Assembly: GCA_030706735.1 (NCBI GenBank)
Contig: JAUZNZ010000034.1
Location: forward strand, 1 to 48,796
DNA: 48,796 bases
Reading direction: 5' to 3'
Source: Bacteroidota bacterium
Lineage (GTDB): Bacteria; Bacteroidota; Bacteroidia; Chitinophagales; Chitinophagaceae
This document shows, piece after piece, positions 1-8,837 of the stretch (within the stretch, counting starts at the first letter, position 1; each line of letters opens with the position of its first letter). A program made the position numbers and the translations under genes. The notes beneath the pieces are model-generated. The model was not told the origin of the DNA, did not search any database, and worked only from the letters and a program-made list of their open reading frames with translations.

Positions 1-400
<400 letters not shown>

Positions 401-458
401 AAATGAGTTTTGATGCTCTGACTTTAATCTCTTGTGGAAATTAACGTCTCTATCGAAT

Positions 459-565
459 GTTATTAGCTACAAATAACCTTACCGTAAATACTTGATTTAC
501 GTGCTGTTGCTTCCAAACTTTCAAAGAACTTGCGGCGTTTACCGCCTCCCATTTTTTTGAATGGG
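459..565 (-). other. rRNA leader with small hairpins
   Basis: The transcribed leader between the proximal promoter and 16S holds several perfect short inverted repeats: a 6-bp stem at 459-464/472-477, a 7-bp stem with a 5-nt loop at 483-489/495-501, and a 6-bp stem at 548-553/560-565 next to the expected start site. They may be leader RNA folds for transcription-complex control or RNase III processing. That role is inferred; the inverted repeats are seen. Confidence 0.5.
519..531 (-). promoter_or_regulatory. boxA-like antitermination motif, proximal copy
   Basis: The minus strand reads AAGTTCTTTGAAA here, about 30 nt downstream of the start site expected for the proximal rRNA promoter. The GTTCTTT core resembles the rrn boxA element bound by NusB/S10 in other bacteria. 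The same core recurs downstream of the other two promoters (649-663 and 792-799). Function is inferred from position and resemblance. Confidence 0.5.
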
Positions 566-568
566 ATG

Positions 569-600
569 CAAAGGTAACAGCCTTTATCTATTCATCCAAA
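569..600 (-). promoter_or_regulatory. rRNA promoter P3 (proximal), Bacteroidota type
   Basis: On the minus strand a TTTG box (600-597) is followed after 20 bp by TACCTTTG (576-569). This matches the Bacteroidota primary sigma consensus TTTG-N19/20-TAnnTTTG exactly. Transcription should start near 562-564, about 160 nt upstream of mature 16S. Confidence 0.85.
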
Positions 601-648
601 TATTTCTGCCTTTTCGCGAAGTTATTTTAGCCCCTGAACCGGCAGATA

Positions 649-663
649 TTTTGAAAGAACTTT
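649..663 (-). promoter_or_regulatory. boxA-like motif downstream of P2
   Basis: The minus strand reads AAAGTTCTTTCAAAA, sharing the GTTCTTT core with the copies at 519-531 and 792-799. It lies some 15-25 nt downstream of the expected P2 start. Repetition of the core after every promoter argues for a real leader element; the antitermination role is inference. Confidence 0.42.
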
Positions 664-683
664 CCGATTTTTAAAGCGGACGG

Positions 684-714
684 CAAAGATACGTCGACCG
701 GACTTCCCTACAAA
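684..714 (-). promoter_or_regulatory. rRNA promoter P2 (middle), Bacteroidota type
   Basis: Minus-strand TTTG (714-711), 19-bp spacer, TATCTTTG (691-684). This is an exact match to the -33/-7 consensus, pointing toward 16S, in a stretch with no coding gene. Confidence 0.82.
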
Positions 715-791
715 GTTTTTCTTTGCCTATTTTCCACTCCCTTTCCACACGATATTCTCCTCCCGATCGCCTCCATTTACCGCCCTGCGTG

Positions 792-799
792 CAAAGAAC
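792..799 (-). promoter_or_regulatory. boxA-like motif downstream of P1
   Basis: The minus strand reads GTTCTTTG, about 75 nt downstream of the expected P1 start. It is the shortest of three copies of this core, so it is the least certain. Confidence 0.33.
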
Positions 800-880
800 A
801 AATCCCGATCCGAACCTCCGCCCTTCATCTCCTACCAGGTGATCCGGGCGCCCCTCACTCCTTTTTTCCAAATCGGGTTG

Positions 881-911
881 CAAAGATAGGCAGCCAGATA
901 AGCCTGCCAAA
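881..911 (-). promoter_or_regulatory. rRNA promoter P1 (distal), Bacteroidota type
   Basis: Minus-strand TTTG (911-908), 19-bp spacer, TATCTTTG (888-881), again an exact consensus match. The bases just after the -7 box (TTTGCA then CCC) resemble those after P3, suggesting the promoters arose by duplication. The rest of 401-1014 holds no convincing gene. Confidence 0.82.
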
Positions 912-1014
912 TATTTTTGACGCTAATTTACTAACATCTGCCAGGAGTGTTACCCAGTAAGGGTTTCAGCGCATTAAAATGAAATGAAAGCGGATCATTC
1001 CGGCTAAGAAATCA

Positions 1015-1800
1015 TCACTGCGGGCTTGCTCCGGCCCGATCGGTTTCAGCAGTCGTGTGCTGCCAGACACTAACAGGATAGTTCACACGAAAGAGGAACA
1101 ACCCATGGCCGGGAACAGAAAAATCAACTTGTCTGTTATCTTTCTGCCGCAAGATCTCGCGGAATCTATCCAGGCTCATCTTCTCCCTGCCTACCTGCAG
1201 CATGGTCCCTACCAATCCCCGTACCATCCCCCTCAGAAAGCGGTTCGCACGGACCTGATAGATCAGCGAGCCTGCCTCCATCATCCACCTGCTCTCCTCA
1301 ATGGAGCAGATGAAGCTCCTGACCTGGGTTCTCTTCTTGGAAAAAGCCGTAAAATCCGTGTGCCGGAGCACCAGGGCGGCGGCCTCATTCAATTTTCCCA
1401 AGTCCAGGGGGTAAGGAAAAAAGTAGGCCCGGTCGGCCATAAACGGGTCCTTTTCCCCGTACACATAATACCTGTATTCCCGGCTCACCGCGTCGAACCG
1501 GCAATGGGCCTCCGCCACTACGGGCGTAATATTAAGTATAACAATGTCAGGCGGCAGGATCGCATTGATGTTGTAGATGCAAGATGGATCTATAATGCTT
1601 TCAAAATCAACATGAAAGAAGTTTTGCCTGGCATGGACGCCGGTATCGGTGCGGGAAGATCCCGTCAAGGCCGGGGCCGACCGGAAATAGACACCGAGGG
1701 CCTTTTCGACCTCCTCCTGAACAGAACCGGCATTGTCCTGGACCTGAAAGCCGCTGTAGTTTGTGCCTTTATAGGCCACTTCTATGAAATACCTGGGCAT
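1015..1800 (-). CDS. truA: tRNA pseudouridine(38-40) synthase TruA
   Basis: Converts uridines 38-40 of the tRNA anticodon stem-loop to pseudouridine in the cytoplasm. The 261-residue product has the family's usual length. The catalytic motif RTDTGVHA is present, with the nucleophilic Asp at residue 52, followed by the TruA C-terminal half (RANRFLRGMVRGLVG, where the family binds the RNA substrate). ATG at 1800 is preferred over an in-frame TTG two codons upstream. It begins 8 bp after the stop of the DUF4476 gene, so the two are probably cotranscribed. The 614 bp downstream contain the rRNA promoters, so truA reads toward the rRNA operon. Confidence 0.96.
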   Translation of the reverse strand: MPRYFIEVAYKGTNYSGFQVQDNAGSVQEEVEKALGVYFRSAPALTGSSRTDTGVHARQNFFHVDFESIIDPSCIYNINAILPPDIVILNITPVVAEAHCRFDAVSREYRYYVYGEKDPFMADRAYFFPYPLDLGKLNEAAALVLRHTDFTAFSKKRTQVRSFICSIEESRWMMEAGSLIYQVRANRFLRGMVRGLVGTMLQVGREKMSLDRFREILRQKDNRQVDFSVPGHGLFLFRVNYPVSVWQHTTAETDRAGASPQ

Positions 1801-1808
1801 GGTCAAAT

Positions 1809-3008
1809 CTATTGTCCCGTCATGGCCTTGAACTTGCCACTATAAAAAGGATCCGTCAAAAGAACCGAAAGATCGCGAAATCGATCGTCGGAAACGAAGG
1901 GATACGCGGCCTCCAGGAAACTGAATTTGGAAGCATCGTTCGTAAACAATTCGCATAGATCCTTTACTTGATTGGAAGTGAAGCATTTAAGCCGAAAAGT
2001 CTTTCTGGCATTCAGGATCCGGTCCTCGTCCTTGGGAATGGCGCGCAGTTTAGCCTTGAGTTTGGTCACATCCACCTCCGTGGCAAAATTCCGACAGTCC
2101 GAATTGATCACGACGGGTTTTCCGCGGGCGATCTTTCGATCCCCGGCAGGCGCATTCGCCGTACTATCGGGACGCGCTGACGCCGGTGTTTGTTTTGGGA
2201 GGATGAGCGGAGGGGGAGGGAGCCGTTCCACCGTATCCAACGGGATGCTCACCTGGACGGTATCGATCCTGCCCTTGGTATGATCGGCGAAGGACAGGTT
2301 GATCGCCGACGCAGTCCGATGTTCGGCAAGCAGCTCAACGAACGGCGTTTCCTCGGCCACCGCCGGAATACCGGCTTTGGCTATTGCTCCTCCCGATGAG
2401 GAATCCAACCGACCCGAATCCTGGATCTTTGTCAGGTTCCCCGGGACCTTTTGCACAGAATCGGGGACCTTTTTTGAAGTATCCGCAAGCGCAGCAGACC
2501 GGGCAGTCAGTTCCTTGCCGGATCGAGCGGTGTCCCTCAGGTAGGACACCATGGTATTGGTATTGTACATGACGGCCGTATCGTCCACGACGCCGGCCAT
2601 CATACGCGAGAAAGGATCGTCTTTTCTGACCCCTTTCAGCGCCTGTGCGGTATCGGCGACCTGTTTTTTGACAGGCAGGATCAATTCCATGGTTTGCGTA
2701 TTGAACAAGCTCCAGCCTTTTTCACCGAGGTTCTTCAGTTGGAATCCCAGGTCTTTTTTGTACACATTGATGGAAAAGTCCAGGTCCGGTGACTGGTGTT
2801 TCGGAAAACCAACCGTAATCAAATAAACGCTATCCTTCAGCTCCGGAATGATCAGGTGCCCGCCCGCGGAGGAGCTAAGGTTTTTCCCTCCAAGCTGGAC
2901 GAAAAATGGCTGATCATCAGCCGCCTGGATCAACATAAAATGATCCTGTTGTGCAAAGGCGGCGACCGCCACGAACATCCAGATTATAACCAGACTGAAT
3001 TTTGACAT
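1809..3008 (-). CDS. Secreted DUF4476-domain protein
   Basis: A 399-residue protein of unknown function. It starts with a clear signal peptide (MSKFSLVIIWMFVAVAAFAQ), so the ATG at 3008 is chosen; the reading frame extends upstream only through a TTG. The last 95 or so residues (from DCRNFATEVDV to the end) match the DUF4476 pattern known from Bacteroidota: short helical repeats with conserved FTSNQVKDLCELF and a YPFVSDDRF segment. The middle (about residues 115-300) is a Ser/Thr/Pro/Asp-rich linker. It precedes truA by 8 bp and diverges from the M1 peptidase gene, with 135 bp between the two starts. Export to periplasm or surface is inferred. Confidence 0.8.
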   Translation of the reverse strand: MSKFSLVIIWMFVAVAAFAQQDHFMLIQAADDQPFFVQLGGKNLSSSAGGHLIIPELKDSVYLITVGFPKHQSPDLDFSINVYKKDLGFQLKNLGEKGWSLFNTQTMELILPVKKQVADTAQALKGVRKDDPFSRMMAGVVDDTAVMYNTNTMVSYLRDTARSGKELTARSAALADTSKKVPDSVQKVPGNLTKIQDSGRLDSSSGGAIAKAGIPAVAEETPFVELLAEHRTASAINLSFADHTKGRIDTVQVSIPLDTVERLPPPPLILPKQTPASARPDSTANAPAGDRKIARGKPVVINSDCRNFATEVDVTKLKAKLRAIPKDEDRILNARKTFRLKCFTSNQVKDLCELFTNDASKFSFLEAAYPFVSDDRFRDLSVLLTDPFYSGKFKAMTGQ

Positions 3009-3088
3009 GAGTGATTTCTTCCCAAGGAGGGGATTTATGCTGGGTCTGCCTGGATGCAAACGTACGTTAAACTGCCTTTTATCCAAAA

Positions 3089-3122
3089 TTTACAAGCTTT
3101 AGATGCCCAACTATTATCTTTA
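3089..3122 (+). promoter_or_regulatory. Possible promoter of the M1 peptidase gene
   Basis: TATCTTTA at 3115-3122 resembles the -7 box TAnnTTTG and lies 21 bp before the ATG. A TTTA at 3089-3092 could be the -33 box, but the 22-bp spacer is slightly long. Confidence 0.38.
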
Positions 3123-3143
3123 TCCCCTGACAAAAAAACACAC

Positions 3144-5669
3144 ATGATGAACCAAAATCACAAACGATTAGGGCTGGCGCTAATCGGTCTGTTGCCGGCC
3201 GCCATGCTCATTGCACAGCCGTCGAACGATGCGGAGAACGATGCCTGGAAGAAGGTCTACCGGGCCTCCGCCACGCGGGTCAATGACCTGGTCAATACAC
3301 GTCTCGATGTAAAATTCGACTATGCCAAGTCCTGGATGTATGGAAAAGAATGGGTCACCCTGACGCCTCATTTTTATCCAACGGATTCACTCGCATTAGA
3401 CGCCAAGGGGATGGACCTGCACCAGGTTGCTATCGTCAGGGGGTCGACCAGAACGCCCCTAAAATACGATTATGACGGGATGATCCTGAAGATCCATCTG
3501 GATCGCCTTTATCGACGTGGCGAAAGGTATACGTTATTCATCGACTACACGTCTAAGCCAAACGATCTGAAGGTACAAGGCAGCGCCGCGATCACCGACG
3601 CCAAAGGGCTCTATTTTATCAATCCTCTCGGCCAGGAAAAGGACAAGCCGACTGAAATCTGGACGCAAGGCGAGACGGAAGCCAATTCGGCGTGGTTCCC
3701 AACCATCGACAAACCCAATCAAAAAACCACGGAAGAGATCACGATGACCGTGCCTGCGAAATATGTGACTTTGTCGAACGGAACGCTGCTGAGCCAAAAG
3801 ACCAATGGGGACGGCACACGTACCGATCACTGGAAAATGGACCTGCCGCACGCACCCTATCTGTTCTTCATGGGCGTAGGCGATTTCACGATCGTTACCG
3901 ACCACTACAAGGGCAAGGAGGTCAGTTATTACGTAGAAAAAGAATATGGCCCGGTGGCCAGAAGGATCTTCGGATTGACGCCGGAAATGATCGCTTTTTA
4001 TTCAAGGATCACGGGCGTCGATTTTCCCTGGCCAAAGTATGCCCAGATCGTCGGTCGGGATTATGTAAGCGGAGCCATGGAGAACACCACGTCCACCCTT
4101 CACGCGGAAAATGCCCAGCAGGACGCCCGTGAACTGACCGATGGCAACGGATGGGAGGACGTCATAGCGCATGAATTGTTTCATCAATGGTTTGGGGACC
4201 TCGTCACTTGCGAAAGCTGGAGCAATATTACCCTGAACGAATCCTTTGCAGACTACAGCGAAACGCTATGGAATGAATATAAATACGGCAAGGACGCCGG
4301 GGACGCCATCAATTTCGCAGGGATCCAAAGTTATTTGGGCCAGCCGAACAATGCAAGCAAGGACCTGGTCAGGTTCTACTATGCCGACAAAGAAGATGTC
4401 TTCGACGGAGTAAGTTACCCTAAAGGAGGCCGTATCCTGAATATGCTGCGTAATTATGTCGGGGATAGCGCTTTTTTTCAATCCCTGCACCTCTATCTGA
4501 CGACCAATAAATTCAAGTCGGCCGAAGCACAGCAGTTACGGTTGGCCTTTGAAGAGGTTACCGGCCAGGACCTCAACTGGTATTGGAACCAGTGGTACTA
4601 CGGCAGCGGTCATCCCAAGCTGTCGATCGACTATGCCTATGACGATGCGGCCAGGCAGGTAAAGGTGATCGTCAACCAAACGCAGGAGACAGGCAAGATA
4701 TTCCGTTTGCCGATCGCAATCGACGTGTATAATGGCGCCTCAAAAGAGCGTCATAAGGTTTGGATACAGGATAAGACAGATACGTTCACATTTGGTTATG
4801 CCAATCGTCCGGACCTGGTAAATGTAGATGGGGACAAGGTGTTGCTCTGTGAAAAGAAAGACAACAAGACACTGGACAACTTTATCCATCAGTACAAATA
4901 TGGAGGTTTATATCTGGACCGTCGCGAGGCGATCGACTTCTGCGGCAAGAACCAGGACGATCCGAAGGCAGTTGAGCTGTTGACGGCCGCACTCGGCGAC
5001 CGATTCTTCAAACTGCGCAACTATGCATTGAACAGGCTTGATTTGAAAAAAGACGCTGTGAAGAGCGCCGTTGAATCCAGGCTTGCCGATCTGGCCGCTC
5101 ATGACCCCAGCAGAGTAGTCAAGGCAAAGGCCATCGAATTGCTTGGCAGGTACTATAACAAACCGGAATACAAAACCCTATTCGTCCAGGCCTGCGCCGA
5201 TTCCTCCTATACGGTAGCGGGCAATGCCCTGGATGCGTTGACAAAGACGGACAGCGCTGCGGCCCTCGGGATGGCCAGGAGAATGGTCGATCAACCGGCC
5301 AAAGGGAAGTTAGTGACTTCGATCTCCACGGTGTTGAGCAAATACGGCGACGAGAGCAGTATCGACATGGTGACGGAGAACTTTGCCAAAATGCCTGTCA
5401 GCCAGGCCAAATTCCAATTCATGCAGCCCTATGCCGACATGCTGGGCAAGGTGAACAATGTGGAAAAAGTCAAAAAGGGGATCGACCTGATCGTAAAGTT
5501 CCGGGACGCCATTCCCAAGACTGTTCGAAACCAAACCGATCCGTTCATCAACAATATCCTGAACGGTATTGCAAGCAAAAAACAAGCCTCAGGCCAGCAG
5601 GAACAAGCCGACTATATCAAATCCAAAATGGCGGAAAAAGAAAAGACCCCAGCCTCCGGATCTAATTAA
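3144..5669 (+). CDS. M1 family metallo-aminopeptidase, large form
   Basis: A secreted or envelope zinc aminopeptidase of 841 residues. The signal peptide (MMNQNHKRLGLALIGLLPAA, cleavage near LIAQ) fixes the start at the ATG pair at 3144-3149; the frame stays open upstream but lacks a better start. M1 hallmarks are present: the substrate-binding GAMEN motif, the zinc site HELFH at residues 343-347, and the third ligand Glu 366 in NESFADY, at the usual HExxH-18-E spacing. The C-terminal 250 residues look like helical repeats, as in longer M1 enzymes. It likely trims N-terminal residues from peptides taken up for nutrition. A strong hairpin terminator follows directly. Confidence 0.93.
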   Translation: MMNQNHKRLGLALIGLLPAAMLIAQPSNDAENDAWKKVYRASATRVNDLVNTRLDVKFDYAKSWMYGKEWVTLTPHFYPTDSLALDAKGMDLHQVAIVRGSTRTPLKYDYDGMILKIHLDRLYRRGERYTLFIDYTSKPNDLKVQGSAAITDAKGLYFINPLGQEKDKPTEIWTQGETEANSAWFPTIDKPNQKTTEEITMTVPAKYVTLSNGTLLSQKTNGDGTRTDHWKMDLPHAPYLFFMGVGDFTIVTDHYKGKEVSYYVEKEYGPVARRIFGLTPEMIAFYSRITGVDFPWPKYAQIVGRDYVSGAMENTTSTLHAENAQQDARELTDGNGWEDVIAHELFHQWFGDLVTCESWSNITLNESFADYSETLWNEYKYGKDAGDAINFAGIQSYLGQPNNASKDLVRFYYADKEDVFDGVSYPKGGRILNMLRNYVGDSAFFQSLHLYLTTNKFKSAEAQQLRLAFEEVTGQDLNWYWNQWYYGSGHPKLSIDYAYDDAARQVKVIVNQTQETGKIFRLPIAIDVYNGASKERHKVWIQDKTDTFTFGYANRPDLVNVDGDKVLLCEKKDNKTLDNFIHQYKYGGLYLDRREAIDFCGKNQDDPKAVELLTAALGDRFFKLRNYALNRLDLKKDAVKSAVESRLADLAAHDPSRVVKAKAIELLGRYYNKPEYKTLFVQACADSSYTVAGNALDALTKTDSAAALGMARRMVDQPAKGKLVTSISTVLSKYGDESSIDMVTENFAKMPVSQAKFQFMQPYADMLGKVNNVEKVKKGIDLIVKFRDAIPKTVRNQTDPFINNILNGIASKKQASGQQEQADYIKSKMAEKEKTPASGSN

Positions 5670-5682
5670 CTTCGGTCAAATC

Positions 5683-5709
5683 AAAAGCCCCGGAAATTCC
5701 GGGGCTTTT
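5683..5709. terminator. Bidirectional intrinsic terminator
   Basis: A near-perfect inverted repeat, AAAAGCCCCGGAA then TTCCGGGGCTTTT, with A and T tracts on its two flanks. It can terminate both the M1 peptidase gene from the left and the TPM-domain operon from the right. Confidence 0.9.
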
Positions 5710-5739
5710 GTATTTTCTTCATTGATTATTCCAGTTATA

Positions 5740-6543
5740 CTACCAGCTGCCGCCTGCTCCGCCTCCGCCTCCGCTGCCGCCGCCGAATCCGCCGAAACCG
5801 CCACCTCCGCCTCCGCCAAATCCGCCTCCGCCAAATCCACCCCCGCCAAATCCACTACCGCCTCCACTTCGATTGCTCAGCATACCCGCGACGATCCAGG
5901 GGAATACCCCTCCTCCACTGAACAGCCCGCCGCCTCCTCTTCCGCCGCCGCGGCCAACGATCAGGAAAAGGACGATCATCACGATGACCACAATCCCGAT
6001 CCAGTTACCGTTCCTTGAACCGCGGTTTCGGTCCGCATAACCCGGGGGGGCCTTATATTCTCCTGCAACGGCCTTAATAATAGCATCCGTGGCCCGGTCG
6101 AACCCACGATAGTAGTTTTCCCGGTCATGCGATCTAAAGTTCGGAACGATCTCATTGTCTACGATCGATTTGGCCGTGACGTCGGGGACCGGGCCCTCCA
6201 TGCCGTATCCCGTCGCAATAAAGACCTTATGCTGGTCGGTCGCAGCCAGGATCAACAGGCCATTATTCGTCTTCTTATTGCCTATCTGCCACGTCCGAAG
6301 AATATTCAAGGCATATTCCCCGATATCGTTATCACCGACACTGGGCACCGTCACAATGGCGATCTGAACAGACGTGCTGTCATCATAGGCCACCAGCTTG
6401 TGTTCCAGAGAGGCAACCTGGTCGGGTGTCATCACGTGCGCGAAGTCGTTCACCAAGCGGGGCGGGTTGGGCCGTTTCGGGACATCCTGTCCGGAAACCC
6501 GGAGAACGGACAGAGAGATCAGTATGAATAAGAGATGCTTCAT
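5740..6543 (-). CDS. TPM-domain protein with Gly-rich tail
   Basis: A 267-residue member of the TPM (DUF477, YgcG-like) family. Order: N-terminal signal peptide (MKHLLFILISLSVLRVSGQ), TPM domain at about residues 30-150 (LVNDFAHVMTPDQVASLEHKL at its start, GYGMEG inside), one transmembrane helix near 177-195 (IGIVVIVMIVLFLIV), then a tail of about 65 residues made almost only of Gly, Phe and Ser ending in SW. This layout is standard for the family, which is membrane-anchored with an extracytoplasmic TPM domain. Exact function is unsettled; phosphatase activity and envelope roles are reported for relatives. It is last in a lemA-TPM-TPM operon. Confidence 0.9.
   Translation of the reverse strand: MKHLLFILISLSVLRVSGQDVPKRPNPPRLVNDFAHVMTPDQVASLEHKLVAYDDSTSVQIAIVTVPSVGDNDIGEYALNILRTWQIGNKKTNNGLLILAATDQHKVFIATGYGMEGPVPDVTAKSIVDNEIVPNFRSHDRENYYRGFDRATDAIIKAVAGEYKAPPGYADRNRGSRNGNWIGIVVIVMIVLFLIVGRGGGRGGGGLFSGGGVFPWIVAGMLSNRSGGGSGFGGGGFGGGGFGGGGGGGFGGFGGGSGGGGGAGGSW
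5813..5857. repeat. 15-bp tandem repeat, three units
   Basis: Three consecutive 15-bp units beginning CCGCCAAAT (at 5813, 5828 and 5843) encode GFGGG-type repeats in the tail of the TPM protein on the minus strand. This is intragenic and a candidate site for in-frame length variation. Confidence 0.75.
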
Positions 6544-6561
6544 GAAGACAGTTCGCTTGAT

Positions 6562-7026
6562 TTATTTTCCAAACACAATATCGTCAGGCAGATCGTTGGC
6601 GCCGCCGGCATTCTTATCGTAAGGATAATATTTGCCGAGCACTTCCCCTATTTCGATGACGATATGGACCAATCCGTGGGCATAATTCGCTTTGTCGAAA
6701 TGAGATAAGATCAATTTCACTTTATCATTCCAGAATGCGTCCCCGACCTTTGTATGAATGCCCTGATCTCCGTATAGCGCCAGTTGCCGGTCTTTAATGG
6801 CCACATAGACGAGCACACCATTATGGTCAGGGGTCTGGTCCATTTTCAAGCTGGCAAACACCTCCACGGCCCTGTCCAGGGGATCGACAAACCGACAACG
6901 ACTCTCCACGAATACGCGCACCTGGCCGCTGGTCTGGCGCTCTGCAGACTGTATGGCATCGACAATCTGGCGCTTCTCCGCATCCGTAAAGAATTCCTTT
7001 TTCTTAGAGAGGAATGGAATGTACAA
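6562..7026 (-). CDS. TPM-domain protein, short form without Gly-rich tail
   Basis: A second TPM-family protein, about 154 residues, with the domain core in order (EKRQIVDAIQSAERQTSGQV near the start, then VLVYVAIKDRQLALYGDQGI, then a C-terminal helix with IVIEIGEVLGKYYP). No signal peptide or membrane segment is visible, so it is probably cytoplasmic. The start is uncertain. An ATG at 7104 would overlap lemA by 71 bp and add residues with no family resemblance; a TTG at 7026, just after the lemA stop, gives the length and N-terminus expected for the family and is preferred here. It lies between lemA and the tailed TPM gene in the same operon. Confidence 0.82.
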   Translation of the reverse strand: MYIPFLSKKKEFFTDAEKRQIVDAIQSAERQTSGQVRVFVESRCRFVDPLDRAVEVFASLKMDQTPDHNGVLVYVAIKDRQLALYGDQGIHTKVGDAFWNDKVKLILSHFDKANYAHGLVHIVIEIGEVLGKYYPYDKNAGGANDLPDDIVFGK

Positions 7027-7033
7027 TGTGGTT

Positions 7034-7618
7034 CTATTTAATATTGAAGTTGATATCCGGAGCTTTTTCACTTCCCGGATCGGACTTGTAGTAAGGTTTC
7101 TCATGATAGCCGAACAAGCCTGCGATGATATTCCGGGGAAATCGTCTTACCCGCAGGTTATAATCCTGAACGGCGCTATTGAAATCCCTCCTTGCCGTAT
7201 TGATTCGGTTCTCCGTGCCTTCGATCTGGGTTTGGAAATCCCGGAAGGATTGTGTTGTTTTCAGGTCGGGATAGGCTTCTGCCACCGCCATGAGGCGACT
7301 AAATGATCCCTGTAATTGCGCCTGCGCCCGCTGAAATTGGCCCAGTGAAGCGGAATCATCCACATTCACCTGCACCCTGGTAGCGTTGGCCCGTGCTTCA
7401 ATAACTTCCTTCAGCGTAGACTTTTCAAAATTCGCCGATCCTTCGATCGTCTTGACGACGCTGTTATACAGATCCATCCGTCGCTGGTAATTGGTTTCCA
7501 CATTGCTCCATGACGTCTTAACGCCCTGGTCGGCGTTTTGGAGGCCGTTATATCCGCAGCCGACCCATAGTAAAATGACGGCCAGGATGGCAATGATCAC
7601 CCAAGTCTTTGTTCTCAT
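7034..7618 (-). CDS. lemA: LemA family protein
   Basis: A 194-residue LemA protein: one N-terminal membrane helix (WVIIAILAVILLWVG), then a long helical-bundle domain with the family signatures GLQNADQGVKTSWSNVETNYQRR and RRDFNSAVQDYN. A Cys directly after the helix (VGCGYN) looks partly like a lipobox, so lipidation is possible. LemA proteins often sit beside TPM-domain genes, as here. The pairing suggests a shared envelope function, but its biochemistry is not established. It is first in the operon, with about 84 bp separating it from the next gene upstream. Confidence 0.93.
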   Translation of the reverse strand: MRTKTWVIIAILAVILLWVGCGYNGLQNADQGVKTSWSNVETNYQRRMDLYNSVVKTIEGSANFEKSTLKEVIEARANATRVQVNVDDSASLGQFQRAQAQLQGSFSRLMAVAEAYPDLKTTQSFRDFQTQIEGTENRINTARRDFNSAVQDYNLRVRRFPRNIIAGLFGYHEKPYYKSDPGSEKAPDINFNIK

Positions 7619-7702
7619 ATCATGTAGATTTTAGGTTAACGGAGCTAAAATTAAGGCTTTTATCCTGCCAGGGGAAGAACTTTTAGGCGGTTGCAGGTCC
7701 TT

Positions 7703-8767
7703 TCACTTCGATCGGGCGAAACTGGCGGCGAATCGGGCAATATCGCCGGTGGACATCCTTTTCGGGCCCGAAGCGATCAGCACCAGGTAGCGAAAGGTTG
7801 CGGATTGACCCTTTTTCAGTCGAAAGTTCATGGTTTCCGCACCTTTGCTAAATATCTTTTCTCCCAGCGGGTTTAGCGCAAAAAGCCCGTATCCCCGGGC
7901 ATGCCAGTAGGTGGGATAGCCGGGATTAGCCGGGTGATCGATCATCACGATGCTGATCGTGTCGGCGCCTTTTTTGCCATATAGCATACACCATGCGCCC
8001 CGTGTAGCCCAGGCGCTGTCGCCCTGTTTGCCTTCGGATGTGAGATAATTGCCATTGATAAGGGGGTCGTTACCGGCTGCGACCCTGGTCACATTGCCTT
8101 TATCATCTATATATTCTCCCGGCGTGTTGGAAGGGATCTGCAGTTCGCGCGCCACCCGTAATCCCATCAGGCCGTCTTTGGCGTCCGGAAAATCCACGTC
8201 CTGCATGGCGGTCAACGTGGTTTTGCGTTCGATCACGCGTTCCCTGGCATTCGCACTGAAGGAAAGGGTCGTATTCTCCTGCAACAGCACGTTCTTTTGC
8301 TGGTCTGTCCAACTCGCCGCATAGCGGAGGATGCCCTCCATGCCATCGTGGGTCTCGGGGTGGCTTTCCGTCCTGATCCAACCATAACTATGTCGTTTCT
8401 CCACCGGGATGGCATAAGAATTATTCCAGAAGTCGAGGCCGTTGACATTCTCGTAATTAAACCAAAGGCCGAGGTGATGCGGATGATCCGTCGGTTCACC
8501 CGGTCTCGGACGCATCGGGAATCCTCGGGTGATCACTTGTTCGTCCGGGGCATATATCGGGTACAATACAGGCTTCTGCAACGTGTCGGGGTAAATGAAT
8601 GCCGTGAACGGATGGCCCGCAGCGGTAATGACGATGGTTTGCGAACCGGGCGTCTTGCTAAAGCGGATCTGGTCGGTCTTATGCATTCCACTCATATATG
8701 TGTCGCTTTGCGAAAATGCGGTCGCGGGCAGGACAGTACAGGACAGTAGGACGGCAATACGATTCAT
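7703..8767 (-). CDS. PmoA-like protein (DUF6807 type), secreted
   Basis: A 354-residue secreted protein. The ATG at 8767 gives a typical signal peptide (MNRIAVLLSCTVLPATAFSQ); an upstream TTG adds two residues only. The body resembles the family annotated as PmoA-like/DUF6807, with RPGEPTDHPHHLGLWFNYENVNGLDFW and a C-terminal YPTYWHARGYGLFALNPLG. Despite the name, these are not shown to be methane monooxygenase subunits. They are common in Bacteroidota and Planctomycetes beside Gfo/Idh/MocA oxidoreductases, suggesting a role in degradation of sugars or sugar derivatives. It diverges from such an oxidoreductase, with 70 bp between the starts, which supports that view. Confidence 0.83.
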   Translation of the reverse strand: MNRIAVLLSCTVLPATAFSQSDTYMSGMHKTDQIRFSKTPGSQTIVITAAGHPFTAFIYPDTLQKPVLYPIYAPDEQVITRGFPMRPRPGEPTDHPHHLGLWFNYENVNGLDFWNNSYAIPVEKRHSYGWIRTESHPETHDGMEGILRYAASWTDQQKNVLLQENTTLSFSANARERVIERKTTLTAMQDVDFPDAKDGLMGLRVARELQIPSNTPGEYIDDKGNVTRVAAGNDPLINGNYLTSEGKQGDSAWATRGAWCMLYGKKGADTISIVMIDHPANPGYPTYWHARGYGLFALNPLGEKIFSKGAETMNFRLKKGQSATFRYLVLIASGPKRMSTGDIARFAASFARSK

Positions 8768-8837
8768 GAGCAATATTATTAATAGCGTGTCCGATGATGA
8801 TCTAAATTAGTAAATTCATCCTATAAATTCATTCAGC

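Noticed and set aside
671-910. Open frame of 79 codons on the minus strand in the rRNA leader
   Set aside because: It spans two of the three rRNA promoters and has no family resemblance, so it is a chance open frame.
1057-1845. Long plus-strand open frame opposite truA
   Set aside because: truA on the minus strand has all family motifs; the plus frame is its complement and has no recognisable domain.
5569-6018. Ser/Ala-rich open frame opposite the Gly-rich tail
   Set aside because: It is the complement of GGN-type codons of the TPM protein; such repeats give long open frames on the other strand.
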